A DNA stretch of 64,000 nucleotides, from the NCBI GenBank assembly GCA_000149265.1, contig CH003205.1, positions 254,607 through 318,606 of the forward strand, in the 5' to 3' direction. The position numbers and the translations under genes were made by a program. This document shows, in pieces, positions 22,363 through 36,096 of the stretch. This DNA is from Ciona savignyi. Lineage: Eukaryota > Chordata > Ascidiacea > Phlebobranchia > Cionidae. The notes beneath the pieces were generated by a model. The model worked only from the letters and a program-made list of their open reading frames with translations, was not told the DNA's origin and ran no database searches. Each line of letters opens with the position of its first letter. Position 1 is the first letter of the stretch.

Positions 22363-25300
22363 ATGCACGACACAAGTGTCGTTGTGGTTTCAATCACTGG
22401 CATGACATGCAACTCTTGTGTCAGTACCATTGAGAGTGAAGTTGGGAAACAAAATGGAATTATCGGAATTCAGGTTTTTATTTGTTTTAAGCTTCGTTTA
22501 CACTGTGACTGAGAATTGTTATTTCTGCCGAACCAATGCAGATTATAAATATCATATCAAACAATCTGAAGTCCTGAGAGTAATTTTACATGAATCAGAT
22601 TCTTTTACAATGTATTGTACAAATCTTCATTATAAAAATGTCCTAAATATTTATTTTTCAACTCTGATATCTCCTGTATTATATTTGTTTTACAAGATTC
22701 CACCTGCAGGTATCACTGTCAAATGAAGAAGCGAATGTAACGTATGATCCAGTAGTGTTGACCAATGAAAAAATTGTTGAATTTATTGAAGATCTTGGAT
22801 TTGATGCGAAAATTGCGAATGGAAGCACTGGTTGGATGTTTTTCATTGTTTAATGCGCTACTTATCTTGTGGTTAAAGTCTTCAAATTACCTAGTTTTCA
22901 GAGAACTAATTTTTAACCTTAACTTTATAGCTTATTAATCCACTGGGTACAGGTAGGTAGATGTAGATGCATTGACTAAAGATTTTATTTAATAGTCAAG
23001 TAGTCAGCAACCAAGGTTTGAAGCGAGAAATTTTAGGTGAAAGGGGACAGACTAACCGAAAAGCGGTTTTAACTAAATTTATAACATGAGGGGGATTTTT
23101 GTTGAAGTAAATATTTAATAATATGATTTTTATTACACTTCTTAACTAAAGATCTTAGAATTGAAATCAGTCTTACTTTTTGTTGCTGACTACTTAATCT
23201 TTGTGATCTAGTCATATTAAGTGCATTTGAATGATTTTGCAATAAAAAACAACTATCTCATAATACTGCCAACTTATGGTGTGTTACTGGTTGTTAGCTC
23301 CACTATCCTTATTCTACAATTACAGACACAAATTATATTGTTTCATACTTATTACACTTATCGCTAATGGATCAGAAGTTTGATGTCAACTAACCTAATA
23401 ATATATCTTGATCAATATTGTTCCGTAGATACAGTGGTTTTAAACATCGAGGGCATGACTTGTGATGCCTGTGTGAACTCTATACAAACAACGCTCAGCA
23501 AACTGGAAGGAGTAAATAATATACAGGTAGACTTTGCCCATGGACTGTGTTAAATAGCCTCAACATCCATAACATACTGCTCATTCCAGCAATGTATATA
23601 AGAGTAGTGGTACATGTTTTAAGCAAGTTGCGTTTTTAAGTTATATTTTATATTAGAGTAATTTGCATATGATATAAACTTATACATATGAATACTGCTA
23701 TATTATGATTCTACTTAATATTATGTATTATCATATATAAGTTATATATATATATATATATATATATATAAGTATATGAGTAATGTATTATTTTTTTGCT
23801 AATTCTGATTTCAGAGGTTTTCTAACCACGTTGGTTTTTGATATTTCGCTTTTCTTATTTTAGTGTAAATTCTACATTGGATTATATGTTAAGTACGATA
23901 ATATAATAATGTTACGCACAGTCAGTCTGCCATTCGTTCTATTATTGGCTAACCCAATTATAATTACAACGCCATTCAACAGTATTTGTAATTCAATTAG
24001 CATGAAAGTATATAAAGCAGGAAACAAAGCCTTTCTTACAGTGCAATAGAGTGTGGATGTTTAGTTCTAATTATAGATTTTTAAATATATGTGTTTATTA
24101 TATACTGTAGTTAGCTTATGTAGCATGGCTTCTTGGTTGTTAAAAACTACTGTATTGATAGTAAATGATTTATTGAGAATTATCGTGTCATAACTTTTGT
24201 ATTAGCATAACTTCTGATTTAATTTAAGGTTTATTTTGGGATTGGGGAATTTCCTTTTAATTTCACTAATCTTGCCCAAAAGTGTCTTAATTAAAAATAG
24301 ACAGGAAAGTTTAATTTTCTGTTTCTAATCAGGCATAACAGGTCATTACTTATCAATTTAGTATCTGATTTTCATATTCTTATTTATTTTGATTTTTTAT
24401 TGCTACAGTATCTAAAGATGTTAATTTTTCCAGTATAGATTAAGAATGCACTAGGGAATATTAGTCTAATTGTGACTTTAGAAGTTTTAAAGTTAATCAC
24501 TTGCGAGCAGAGTAGTGGTGTAATGACGCCATCATTTTAGGTGTCGCTACAAAACAAGCAAGGTGTTGCACAGTTCAACCCACTTTCAATCAATCCGACA
24601 CAAATAGTCGACGCAATCGATGAAATGGGGTTTGAATCCTCTATTAGTGTGGGGGGACTGCGGAAACGAACAAAAACAGCGAAAATATCAATCGAAGGGA
24701 TGACGTGCAACTCTTGTGTTCAAACTATTGAACACCAGATTGGATCGTATACTGGCGTGGAGTCTATCAATGTAAGTAGTACTAGAAATTCATTGGTTGT
24801 GTTTTTGTAGTGGATTTTGATTTTATTGGTTACTTATGAATATTGGTCGCACTGTCCAACCAATGTTGTCTAATTGATAGTCGTGTGTCTTGCTTGTTCA
24901 TAGTGTCCTTTTTGTCTCCGGTTTAAAAAAGTAGATTTTGAGCAGCCCAAAATAAATATGATGTTTATTTTCACATTATACCATTCAGGTTTCATAGTGT
25001 TTAGTATGCTATATAACTTACTATGGTAAACTTTACATTGGGCCATGTTGGCTTTGCGCTTTTCTGCTGTATTGATTTTGGCTGTACAAATTTGGATAAG
25101 GGGCCCGGTTATACTTGACCCATTCAATAAAACATTTATTGTTTTGATTATAAACAAAGGTTTCAAATAATGTTGCTAGTTAATGCTAGTTAAATTCAAA
25201 TAATGTTGATAGTTAAATAATATTACTTTCGCAGGTGTCACTAGACAACAAAGAAGCCACGGTTGATTACAACCCCGAGCTGATCACGCTCGATTCGATC

Positions 25301-28300
25301 AAAGACGCGATTGAAGACATGGGTTTCGACGCCGCGATAAAGTATGGAGTGGTTGAGTCCCCCGTCGCTGGCAACCTCATCAACCTCGCTGATGAGTTTA
25401 ATGTGAGGAGCAACGGAGTGATGGTGGAGAGTCATCTCGTGGAGGAGGATGCTGGGATGGCGAAGGTGGAGATCGCGGTGGATGGGATGCACTGCAAGTC
25501 TTGTGTTCGGAAGATTGAGGGGAGCGTGAAACTGATGAGAGGGGTGGGAGCGATCAGAGTCTCTTTGGATGATAAACTCGCGACTGTCCTGTACGATGCC
25601 GACAAAATCTCAGATGTAAAAATCGCCGACAAAATCAAAGAGTTGAGTTTCAAAGCAACTCTTCCAGACGGTCGTGTGTTTTCCCCCGAGTCCACTGGTC
25701 TGATACGACTCCCACCTCCTCCCAACGGCTCCGACAACGTCTCCCGCCACTCTGAAGCCGCTGCCGTTCTATCAGTGCATTCAACAAATCGCTCGGTGAA
25801 TTCCGATCGATCGAAATCCTCATCTGGTCGAGGTAACGCGAGGTCAAAGGTCAACAAACGGAAGAAAGTTGCCCCGAAACAAACCAAACTGGAGGATCTC
25901 ACTGATGTGGCAGTTCCCATGGAAAAAGACGTCGAAAGATGTTTCATCAACGTAACAGGAATGACTTGCGCTTCATGTGTGAATAATATTGAAAGAAATA
26001 TAGGTAAACTTACTCTTTCTTTAATTTTTTTATTAAATAACAATAGTTGTTTATTTATGCTACCATTGTCAGCTTGACGAATAGAATATCTGGTACTTTA
26101 TGCTTGTTACAATTAATTATTCATATTTGTTGTAAAGCATAGGCTTTATCAGTCACCACGTCGCTTTTGTGCTTTTAAATGGCACACAAAAAGTTGTTTG
26201 ATATGTCATAAAATAGCATTAAAGTATGATGGAAATGAATGATGTCACATTGGGTTGTGCAGGTCGTGAGGAAGGAATCGTTTCCATCCTGGTTGGGTTG
26301 ATGTCGGGTCGTGCTGAGGTGAAGTATCGACCGAGTATCATCGACACGACAACCATCGTCCAACTGATCGAGGACCTGGGGTTCGGTGCCTCCATACAGG
26401 ATGGTTCGGGGAAGGGAGGGCAGACTGAACTAAACGTAAGTGGTGTGGGGTGGAGGGGGCTAGAGAGGGTTGTTTACAAGTCATGAGCAAATTACTTTGC
26501 ATAATGTGAATTATTCAGAGTCTACTGCCATAAAGTATTATATGATTACCTTGTTGTGGGCTATAACAACAGACATTGGAGGGTTGAACTTGTATTTTAA
26601 CTCTTTGTAATTTTATACAATTTCTATCTGAAAGAAATACAAATTATTTTAATTTATAATACAGTAGATTATAATAAAGCACAGTAGATTCAGCAACTAA
26701 AAGATATAACATTACATGACCATATTTGTATTTGAGGGTGGTTACTTAATTTTAATAAAGAATATGTAATTGGTTATAAAGGATCGGTCTATTTAAAGTA
26801 AATTTTATTAAACCGATCTAGTTGTTTCAATGTTGAGTCATAAAGACGTGGTTTCTCATTACGACATCACTTCCTGTAGATCACTGGTATGACGTGCTCA
26901 TCCTGCGTGCATGGTATCGAGTCGCGGCTGCAAGAGGTTGACGGCGTCACGTACATTTCTGTGGCACTTGCCACGTCAAGCGCCATCGTCAAGTACGATC
27001 CGGAAGTTCTCGGTGTGAGAGACATCATCTCTCTCATTGAGGTTGGTTGTTCATTGGAATTCCCTCGTTTCTCTCATATTGAACTCGTTCTCACGACTTC
27101 CTATTGTGTCGTTTGTAGTTCGGTGTGACTACTAGATTATTCCATCATTTATGGAACAAAACACAAAAAAAAATATTTTCGATTTAAAACCATATTAGTA
27201 TTTTATACATGGTATCACGAAAATTGTGTTTTAATGTAAAAATAATTTACTTTAAATAATTTCACACATTAACAGCATTATATATGAGTATTATGAATTT
27301 CTCTCCTATAAATAACGTGTGTCCTTTATATTCTTGTTAAATGCAATCTTTAGAATATGCTGAGCTCTTTGGCTGAGGGCCAGACTAGTAAATACAATTA
27401 TATATTTAGTCCAGCACTCCAGCTTTATATTTAGTTGACTAAGTTAGTACTTTTTGTTGTAATTGCTTAATGTTTATTTGTGTATTTGATGATAATAATA
27501 TGACATTGCAATCATGGAGTTCAAAATGCTGATATGACAGTACTGCTACCTTTAACAATTTCCTTGTTTGTTTAATTCTTACAAAAGCATAAGAACATCT
27601 AAGTGCTAACCTGTACTAAGTCACGTAGACATGCCATCCAATATTTGACAATAGATTAATAATAAAGTCGATGTGTATTGTGTTTACATATGTTTACATA
27701 AGATAGTTGTTAAATGCCTTTTAGCTTCTTGCTATCTTACAAACTTACAGTTTGTAGATGTATTTTACTTTTTGTAACTTTTGTAACATTTTTATTTCAC
27801 AATGGATCAAATTTGATGATGTTAATGTAATAATAGCATATCCAGTCCCTGTACAACATGTGCACACATTGCATGTTGGTGTGAGTTGATACAACATATG
27901 CTTTTAAAACTGGGAAGACTGTAGTAATGAGTTACTTCAATGATACATTATTTATGTTATGATATTCAGACAGCTTTCACCATTCATAACTTTCCACAAA
28001 ACATCAGCTGCTTAGCAACACAAGAATATAACTATGGACTTAAATAGGTTTCATATGGCAACCGCCAATTTATTTCTTGGATCACTAAACACGAGATATG
28101 ATATGTTTACTTTTTAAATCACATTTAATCTCTGTCATTCATGCATGGTAAAGGTGGACATTAAATTTCCATAAAAGGATTTTCTTTACACATTTTTAAC
28201 TAGGCTTTTAACAGGGACAAAAATTCAACAAATTTTGCCAGTGTAAAAATTTACTGTAAATTAATAATTGTGATGTTGAATTAATGTCTTTGCCATCTTA

Positions 28301-31300
28301 CGAAAGTTTTTCAAATTGGAACAATGCTCGAGCAATAACATTATTTCAATTTGAAAAACAAGAATTTGATGCCAACACCAACATTTAGCTCGAAACCACA
28401 TATAAGTCAGACATGAGTTAACATGCCCAAATCCTCAACTACTATCTTGTAATCTGATTTAATAAGATTTTAATAGTGGCCCGAGGCTACTTATAGTCTG
28501 TTGCAAACTTAGAAATCAAATTGCATTAAATTGACAGTACAAACGTAAGAATTGCTAAATGACTTTAAACATAAACATGAGTTTTTAGTTTTAAACGTAA
28601 ACGATTTTAAATAATTCATAATTTAAAACATAAACATGAGTGCAAACACACATTGCAACTTACACTGCAAACCAGCACAGCTTTTTGCTTTAAAAGCAGG
28701 TAAACTAGGAATGCACAATGTAAGATAATTAGGTATTCTAGAATTTTGTGCATTTATAGGTATTTTGCCATTGGTTGTAACATTATATTGGGTCTTCTCC
28801 CAACAGCAAAATACCAAATAAACAGGTCCTGCAGTGTTGATGAATTCAACTTTGTTGATTCCATTGATTTTGACCAAAAACATCATATTTACACAGGATT
28901 GCGGTTTTGGGGCTTCCCCCCGCAGCCATGACAGTCGCGTTGGAGCTCTTGACCACAGGGTGGCGATACAACAATGGCGACGATCGTTTCTCACAGCGTT
29001 GATATTCGGAGTTCCAGTGATGGTGATCATGATCTACTACATGGCATCCGGTGCCCACAACAACCCGTATCTCATTGTCCCCGGCCTCAGTCTGCAGAAT
29101 CTGCTCATGTTCCTCCTCTGCACACCTGTGCAGGTGGGTGCTTGGATTGTTTGTGAAACGAATTGCTCAGGAAATTGCTCTCAGTTCCACTATTTGTTTG
29201 CTTGGAAAGTAACTTTTATAAATATTAAAACTATTTATTGTGAAATGTTTCATTTTTACTCATAGGAAAACCTATAGTCCATATATGTGCTATGAAGATA
29301 ATAAATACATAAAATAAGTGTTGACTGATTGTCTCATATCAACGGCACGAATTATGTGGTTTATAGCATTTGTAAAGGTTGCAGGTTTATATAGTTCATC
29401 TTTGCCGCATGTTATACCATTGTGGTCACAGGTATATGGAGGAAAGTACTTCTACGTCCAAGCGTGGGCAGCCGTCAAACACCGGATGGCAAACATGGAC
29501 GTGCTCATCGTCATGACAACCGTCATCTGCTACGCTTACTCGGTGATTCTTCTAATTGTCTCGATGATTCAGCAAGCTCAGGGCTCCCCGAAAACCTTCT
29601 TCGAGACTCCTCCCATGTTGTTTGTGTTCATTGCTCTAGGAAGGTGGTTGGAACACATAGCAAAGGTACAAATGAAATTATAATGCTTTTCATGTTTGGA
29701 GGTGTGTGGAAAATGTTACTCTGTTGGTTTTAGGAAATCTAGAAACTCATAATGCCAAACTATTATCTTAAATTTGAAAAAAATAATTGCCTTTTATTGG
29801 AGGTTTAGGAAATTTATAATTCAGTTTTTTTGGTTCAGTTTTCCTTTATTTTCGTAATGTTTAACTTGTTGTAATACAGGTTTAGAAATTTGATGTTTGA
29901 GTTAGGACTTCCAATAATAAAACAAACTCATGTAAGCTTAGTTTTCAGAAGGTTGAAGTGTGTTTACTCGTATGTCCAACCAATCATTACACTGTTGCAA
30001 GCATGCCCCACTATTTGTAATCTTGGTGGTTTATTCATTGGCTGCATATATAGCTATTGTAATTTCATTCATGGTAGTTTTTGTGCTACCATCCTTAACA
30101 GGATAGTTAATCATATTTACATAGTAGCACCTTTTCTACACCTTTTTTTAGTCGCACAGTATCTTTTTTACTTTTCTACTTTACTCTCATTGTTATAGAG
30201 ATATTGTGAGGTTAAAATACAATTTAGTGATCATCAAACCCCCTCCACCCACCAGGGCAAGACATCTGAAGCGCTGGCGAAGCTCATGCAGTTGCAAGCC
30301 ACTGAAGCGATACTTGTCGTCTTCGCTAGTGACAACACGACGGTGGAGAAGGAGGAAAGTATATCAGTCGACCTCGTGCAGAGGGGGGATTACCTACGAG
30401 TCCCCCCTGGTACCAAGATACCAACCGACGGGAAAGTGGTCGAAGGGACCTCTATGGCTGATGAGTCTGTTATAACAGGTCGGTCGTCGCAAGGTTGTTT
30501 ATGTTATTTTATACAGAATTCATATTTGTTAACATCTGCTGTTCAACTGTTAATTGATTTGCACGACTCCCCCAAATGTGTTGTATCACATCCAATTTAT
30601 ATTTATCACAACCCAGGCGAATCGATGCCGGTCACCAAGAAAGCCGGCTCCTCTGTGATTGGTGGATCCATCAACCTCAACGGTTCCCTCCTCATGCAAG
30701 CCACCCACGTCGGCGCTGACTCAGCACTTTCACAAATTGTACGACTCGTCGAAGAGGCACAGACATCGAAGGCTCCCATACAACAGGTCGGATATACCCA
30801 ACTACACATTTATAACATAAACCTGTAGTAGAATTTCGCCCAACTGACCAACTTGGTTCATTTAGCTTACATTTACCCACCCCAAACCATTCTAGAGTTT
30901 TTTTCATTGCTTAAACCGTGCAAGCAGTTGCACTAAATGTATCATCCCATCTGTGTTATAAACATCTTCTGGTGCATGTATGGGTTGTGTAACATAATCC
31001 AACTTAATGTAGGATTCATACCTTCCATCACAGGTGGCTGACAAAATCGCGGGGAAATTTGTGCCCGGGGTGATCATTCTCTCCCTGCTTACATGGGTGA
31101 TATGGGTGATTGTGGGTTACACCAACCCAGCTGTGTTGAGCGAATATGCAAAGAAACATGTGTAAGTTTGCCTCAATTGTTTGATTTTCTCTTGTTATAA
31201 TCTCTATTCAGTATAATGCGGCAACCATCAATTTAATTTCAGCTCGGGTTTATATTGATACAAAATATAATAATTGAAATACATTTTTACCATGATGATT

Positions 31301-34300
31301 CACATATGCATCATTGTAAAGAATATTTTTGCAATTTGGAAGCTTTAGTATTTAGTTTTAACGAATTTTATATTTTTCTTTTATTTCGGTAGTATAATAA
31401 ACCGTTTTCCCAATTAACCCACAGTATCTTGACAAAGAGTTAATTATGATATCACATAGGTTCTTGTCGTCGCACGAAATGACGTTCAGATTTGCGTTCC
31501 AAACCGCCATCACCGTGCTCGCTATCGCTTGCCCCTGCGCGTTAGGGTTGGCAACCCCGACAGCAGTGATGGTGGGAACGGGGGTCGGGGCGCAGATTGG
31601 GATCCTCATTAAAGGGGGCGAACCCCTGGAGACCTCTCATAAGGTAATTACGGATGGGGGGTTTCCCTAGCCGGGGTGGGTGTGTTAACCCAGGGAGACT
31701 TCTGTATAATTTATTCGTGGCTAACCCATTACCGATCTGCACCTATTTAGCATTTGTACGAACAAAGTCAAAGTAGTTCAGCATGTGAATACATCAAGTT
31801 ATGATGAGTTTGATGATTAGAGAGCTGACTTTCCTTCCATCTCATCAGGTGAAAACCGTCGTTTTCGACAAGACGGGCACGATCACTCATGGGGAACCAC
31901 GTGTCGTGCATGAGCGACTTTGCACAACCGAGGAAGGTGGTTCTGTGATGTCACTACGCCACCTAATGGCGATTGTTGGGACGGCGGAGAATGCAAGTGA
32001 ACATCCACTAGGTGCTGCTGTTGTGAAACGAGCAAAAGAGGTAACTGAGTGGTTGGGATGCACAAATGTGCTCAAAGGGTGGCCAATAAGTGTTCATGTG
32101 CATTAATTTCTACAATGTGATCAAAATTAATTATTCACACTCACACTATCTCTCGCAACCAGTCTGTTTAAAAACAATGGTTGGCATGTTCATGTGTTAT
32201 CCCCGTGAATGTAAAAACGCAAGGGGATTTTTCACAAGGGCAACTGTTGGATCCATTCCTTGCAACCAGTGTGACGATGCTAGGTGTGCCGCGGGAAATT
32301 TACCAAATATAAAGATTTTAGTTTTTGCAAATTTGAATATTACGGCTATCAGACACTTATAATATCAAACGTATATAGCTTATTTAAAGACCTCCCATTG
32401 TTCAATTTTAACTGCAATGATCGTTAAATTTTAATAAGATTCTAAATTATGCCTTGAGTAAAGAAAGGTTGCGGAGCTTTAGATTTACGTTGCGCTTAAT
32501 GAATGTTGGGTTATTGCAGTGCGTTGTATATTATTGAGTTTCTTTCGTTTTATTAAAACCCATTGATCTACTGGATTAAGTTGATGTCCGCTAAGTACCT
32601 TGATCAAGGACACTATGTAGCCTCACAAACAACCCACCCATCCAGGTTCTACGAGTGGAAACACTAGCCACAGCGACCAACTTCAAAGGAATTCCAGGTT
32701 GTGGGGTCCAATGCACTGTGTCAGGAGTGCAAGCTTTGTTACTCAACAGCAACAACGCGTATAGTTCCGAACCTGTGAGTATCACTGGGAATGTTGTTCA
32801 TGGCTTGTGCTTGCAAACTTCTGTTGTTTGTTTGTAGGTTCTTGACTTAAATTAGGGTTTTTTATGAATGTGCAATTAGCTTGCTTTTAGCATTATTTGG
32901 TGAAGTTTGTAGAATAAAATTCGGTTAAATCTTTACATTTTAATTCATCTATTTTCGAAATTTAGTTCTCATTAGGTGATCCACCCTAACTTTACTGATG
33001 CTGCTGACACAACTTATGATCAGTACAGAGATAATGCATCGGAAGTGTCACTACAAATCAATCATTTCCACACAAACACAATATAAACACTTTCCTTTAC
33101 AGATTGAACCAAAGTATGAATTAACAACAGTAGAGAAGACCACTTTGTCCCAAACATCAACATACGAAGTATTGATTGGGAACAGAGAATGGATGCAGAG
33201 AAATGGGATTTCTATCCCGGATTCAATTGATGATGCCATGTCAGGTAAAGATTAAGTTCAACTTTCAATTTAAACATTCAAATTTAAAACAGATGTTTTT
33301 ATTGACTAAATAATTTTCAATTAATTTATTCTAAATTTAATTTAATTTAATGGAAAAAAACTATTCTCGAATAGGATTCGAAATTAGAAAAATATTTTTT
33401 ATTCTTTTACTTTTCATTTCTCCATTGTCCGACACAATTTTCATTGTCCGACACCAATTGCAGAACAAGAGGAATGTGGATACACAGCGGTGTTGACTGC
33501 GATCGATGGTCGGTTGGAAGGAATGATCGCGATCGCTGATACTGTGAAGGCAGAAGCTGCACTCGCCGTCCACACACTGCAACACATGGGAATCGACGTC
33601 ATACTGCTCACTGGGGATAATAAGAAGACCGCCAAAGCTATTGCAAGACAGGTATTGTAGCATGGTGGGTTAGGCCGTCGCCGCTCAGTCGAAAGGTTGT
33701 AGGATCGAAACTGGTCGCTAGCAAAACGGTTGTGTCCTTGTGTGCATATTTGTGGCAGACATCGCCTGCAACCAATTAATGGGTTTTACTGCAACTGAAA
33801 ATCAATCAAATATACACTGCAATAGCCTGTGGTGTGAATGAGGTAATCCCACGATTGCTGATGTAATAATCAGCCTTGCGTTTTCGTATTAGGGAGGATA
33901 AAATAATTTGGAACTCTTGTTCAATGAACTCAAAGTATTTAACAATACAGTGTGTGCATGCTTGTATATATCAATGTGTATGGAACCCCGTATATAACCT
34001 ACGTCCACCCACACAGGCCGGGATCAGGAATGTTTACGCCGAGGTTCTACCCTCTCATAAAGTGGGTAAAGTCCGGCAGCTGCAAGAGAAGGGCCACAAG
34101 GTGGCGATGGTGGGTGATGGGGTGAATGATTCACCCGCACTGGCGCAGGCAGATGTCGGGGTGGCTATCGGGACGGGGACCGATGTGGCAGTGGAAGCAG
34201 CTGACGTCGTGCTTATCAAGGTATTTCCATCTCACTTGTTTCCATGGCTGCAAACTGACAAGCGCATAAAAATATGTGATCAACGCTCACGAAGAAGTGA

Positions 34301-36096
34301 AAGTTTTAAATTAAGCTCAATTTGCGGGATTTATTACCTTCTGATTCACTTTTGTTTTCATGTGTAGCAGACCGCAAAGCAACCAACCATCCATTAGTCG
34401 TATTCACGCATGACGTCATAAATATGTCAAAACACAAAATTGTGGTTTCCCTGTTAAATGAACAGTCATTTGTTGAAGACATCTTGTTAAATATTGGATT
34501 GTTTATAATATGTTGCTTAATGATTGTTTGAATTCTTTGGGATATATCTGTCCAATAACCCCCCCCCCCCCCACCAGAGCGACCTCATGGACGTGGTGGC
34601 TGCCATCGATCTGTCGCGTCACGTGATACGTCGCATCCGGTTGAACTTCGTGTTCGCATGCGTCTACAACCTGATCGGCATCCCGCTTGCTGCTGGTGCA
34701 TTCTACACACTAGGTGTCGTGTTGGAGCCATGGATGGGATCGGCTGCGATGGCTCTGAGCTCCGTGTCTGTCGTCACTTCCTCGCTATTCCTAAAACTGT
34801 GAGTTCGGTCGCAATCTTATTATATTCGCCATTTTTCTTTAATAAACCAATCTATTTATGTTTTAAAAAAGGACAACTTTTTAGAAAATCTGTACATTTT
34901 TTTCGATTTTTAATTTACACAATTAAATCTTCTATTTCACTTACAAATTGTTTTATATTTTTAATCTGGTTTATAAATTTATGATAAAAATTCCATTTTT
35001 AAGTCGAAATTATGACGACTGAATGAAAACCAAAGTACCAATCCCATTGTGTTTCGATAGCTGTTTAACACTTTTGTTTGTAAACGACGTTTTAAATCAC
35101 TAAATTTAAAAGATTCATTCACAAGATCTAAATATGAATATTATTAGAAAAAATATTATTGTAATAATGTTTACTAAAAATTTGTTTTAAATGTAATTCG
35201 TCGTACTTAATTTGGATTCATAACCTTTTCAACTGTGGTTCAATGAAATCGACAGAGCGCGACACCAGATAAAATCCCATATTTGTCGCGTGACGACAAA
35301 ATTTGACCAATCGCAGTCCAGCTGCTCTCTATCATATCCTAGTGGCGAAGAATCGTTGGTGAACCTCGCAGCTCAAACTCTATATAGAGCCAATAGCTTG
35401 CCTATAATTGATGACGTCATAATGCCGTATTTTGAGCCAACAATGGCCACATGACTGATGTGGTAATATGTAGCTGGTGGTGGAGGGTTAGGTGTAGCGC
35501 GTTGTGGTAGCTCTTGGTACTTGTGGAACCAACTAACAGATCCTGAACATCTGTCGTCCACACATTACCAGATAGTTGAACTTAGAAATTTAGTTCCTTG
35601 AAACATTAAACTTGTGTTGATGTTTAGAAAAGCTACTTTAAAACTAAATTGATTATATTGTAAGTTGCTTTAAGCAATAAAACGTAAGAAAAATGTGGTC
35701 CCGGTGAGGATTGAACTCACACCTTGGGATTAAAGTCCCTGGCGCTCTAACCACTGAGCCACTGAGGCTCAATATCGTATTAATCTCGTCATCGCATCCA
35801 GGTACAAGAAGCCTTCACACAACCGCTTCGGCGAGCCAAAGTACATCAACGACAAAGATATTCTGCACGACTCGGAGGTGAAAGCGATCTCGGGGGTGGA
35901 GGGTGCAATAAAACCCCCCTCCCGAGCCGGATCACTCGCGCAACGAGCATCTTCCATCAAAAACAAAGTCCTCGAATCGATTCATTCGTTGTCGTTGAAC
36001 GAGGAACAAGCCTCGCTCGGGAAAAAGTCGCAGAATTCAGGGAAAGAGCAACAATTATCGCTCCTGTTGGCCGATGATGATGATGAAATCGTGTAA
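22363..36096 (+). CDS. ATP7: Copper-transporting P1B-type ATPase (ATP7A/B orthologue)
   Basis: Pumps Cu(I) across trans-Golgi/vesicle or plasma membrane for cuproenzyme loading and copper export. Twenty exons: 22363-22473, 22710-22830, 23429-23526, 24541-24771, 25235-26003, 26263-26435, 26880-27041, 28897-29133, 29432-29665, 30256-30478, 30617-30786, 31034-31161, 31460-31643, 31849-32040, 32646-32774, 33103-33244, 33464-33651, 34017-34220, 34578-34798, 35802-36096. All phases fit; total 1403 aa. Six HMA domains have CxxC pairs at about 16/19, 89/92, 166/169, 274/277 (GMHCKSC), 432/435 and 507/510. Then come TGES 786-789, the membrane copper site CPC 910-912, the phosphorylated Asp in DKTGT (954), SEHPL 997-1001, GDGVND 1197-1202, YN 1262-1263 and MALSS 1290-1294. 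The tail has LLL and acidic DDDDEIV, resembling vertebrate dileucine and PDZ-type trafficking signals. Introns 14 and 17 hold SINE copies. Confidence 0.95.
23747..23770. repeat. (TA)n microsatellite in ATP7 intron 3
   Basis: About a dozen TA units in an AT-rich intron. Confidence 0.9.
27042..28896 (+). other. Largest ATP7 intron (1855 bp)
   Basis: It lies between the exon for the last metal-binding domain and the exon that opens the membrane region. AT-rich; I see no gene, SINE or tandem repeat in it. Confidence 0.6.
32187..32280 (-). mobile_element. SINE family 1 fragment in ATP7 intron
   Basis: Matches the 3' end of the family on - (CATGTGTTATCCCCGTGAATG, CGCAAGGGG). It is probably one copy with the fragment at 32506-32625, split by about 230 bp. 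Confidence 0.5.
32506..32625 (-). mobile_element. SINE family 1 fragment in ATP7 intron
   Basis: Matches the body on - (GGGTTATTGCAGTGCGTTGTAT, AACCCATTGATCTACTGGAT, AAGTACCTTGATCAAGGACAC). Strongly diverged. Confidence 0.55.
33662..33903 (+). mobile_element. SINE family 1 copy in ATP7 intron
   Basis: Head GTGGGTTAGGCCGTCGCC and TCGAAAGGTTGTAGGATCGAAACTGG, then CAATTAATGGGTTTTACTGCAA and CACTGCAATAGC; the end is degraded. It starts 10 bp after the exon ending at 33651. Confidence 0.65.
34559..34573 (+). repeat. Poly(C) run just before an ATP7 splice acceptor
   Basis: Fourteen or so C bases directly precede CCACCAG at 34571-34577 and form most of the pyrimidine tract of this acceptor. Such a run is prone to length change. 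Confidence 0.8.
35696..35771 (-). tRNA. tRNA-like sequence (probable pseudogene, Lys/Leu-like loop)
   Basis: On the minus strand: A box TGGCTCAGTGG (exact consensus), a D arm GCTC/GAGC, and a T arm GTGAG-TTCAATC-CTCAC with a perfect 5-bp stem. TTTTT follows two bases after the 3' end, as in a Pol III terminator. The anticodon stem GGGA/TCCC encloses only six bases (CTTTAA), one fewer than normal, so the anticodon is unclear (TTT-like). The acceptor stem is poor: GCCTCAG against CGGGACC gives few pairs. Promoter boxes are intact but the fold is not, so I call it tRNA-derived and probably non-functional. It lies antisense in the last ATP7 intron, about 30 bases before the last exon. Confidence 0.5.

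Noticed and set aside
24870-25166. Minus-strand frame in an ATP7 intron
   Set aside because: AT-rich, no motif, no conservation visible; intron position.
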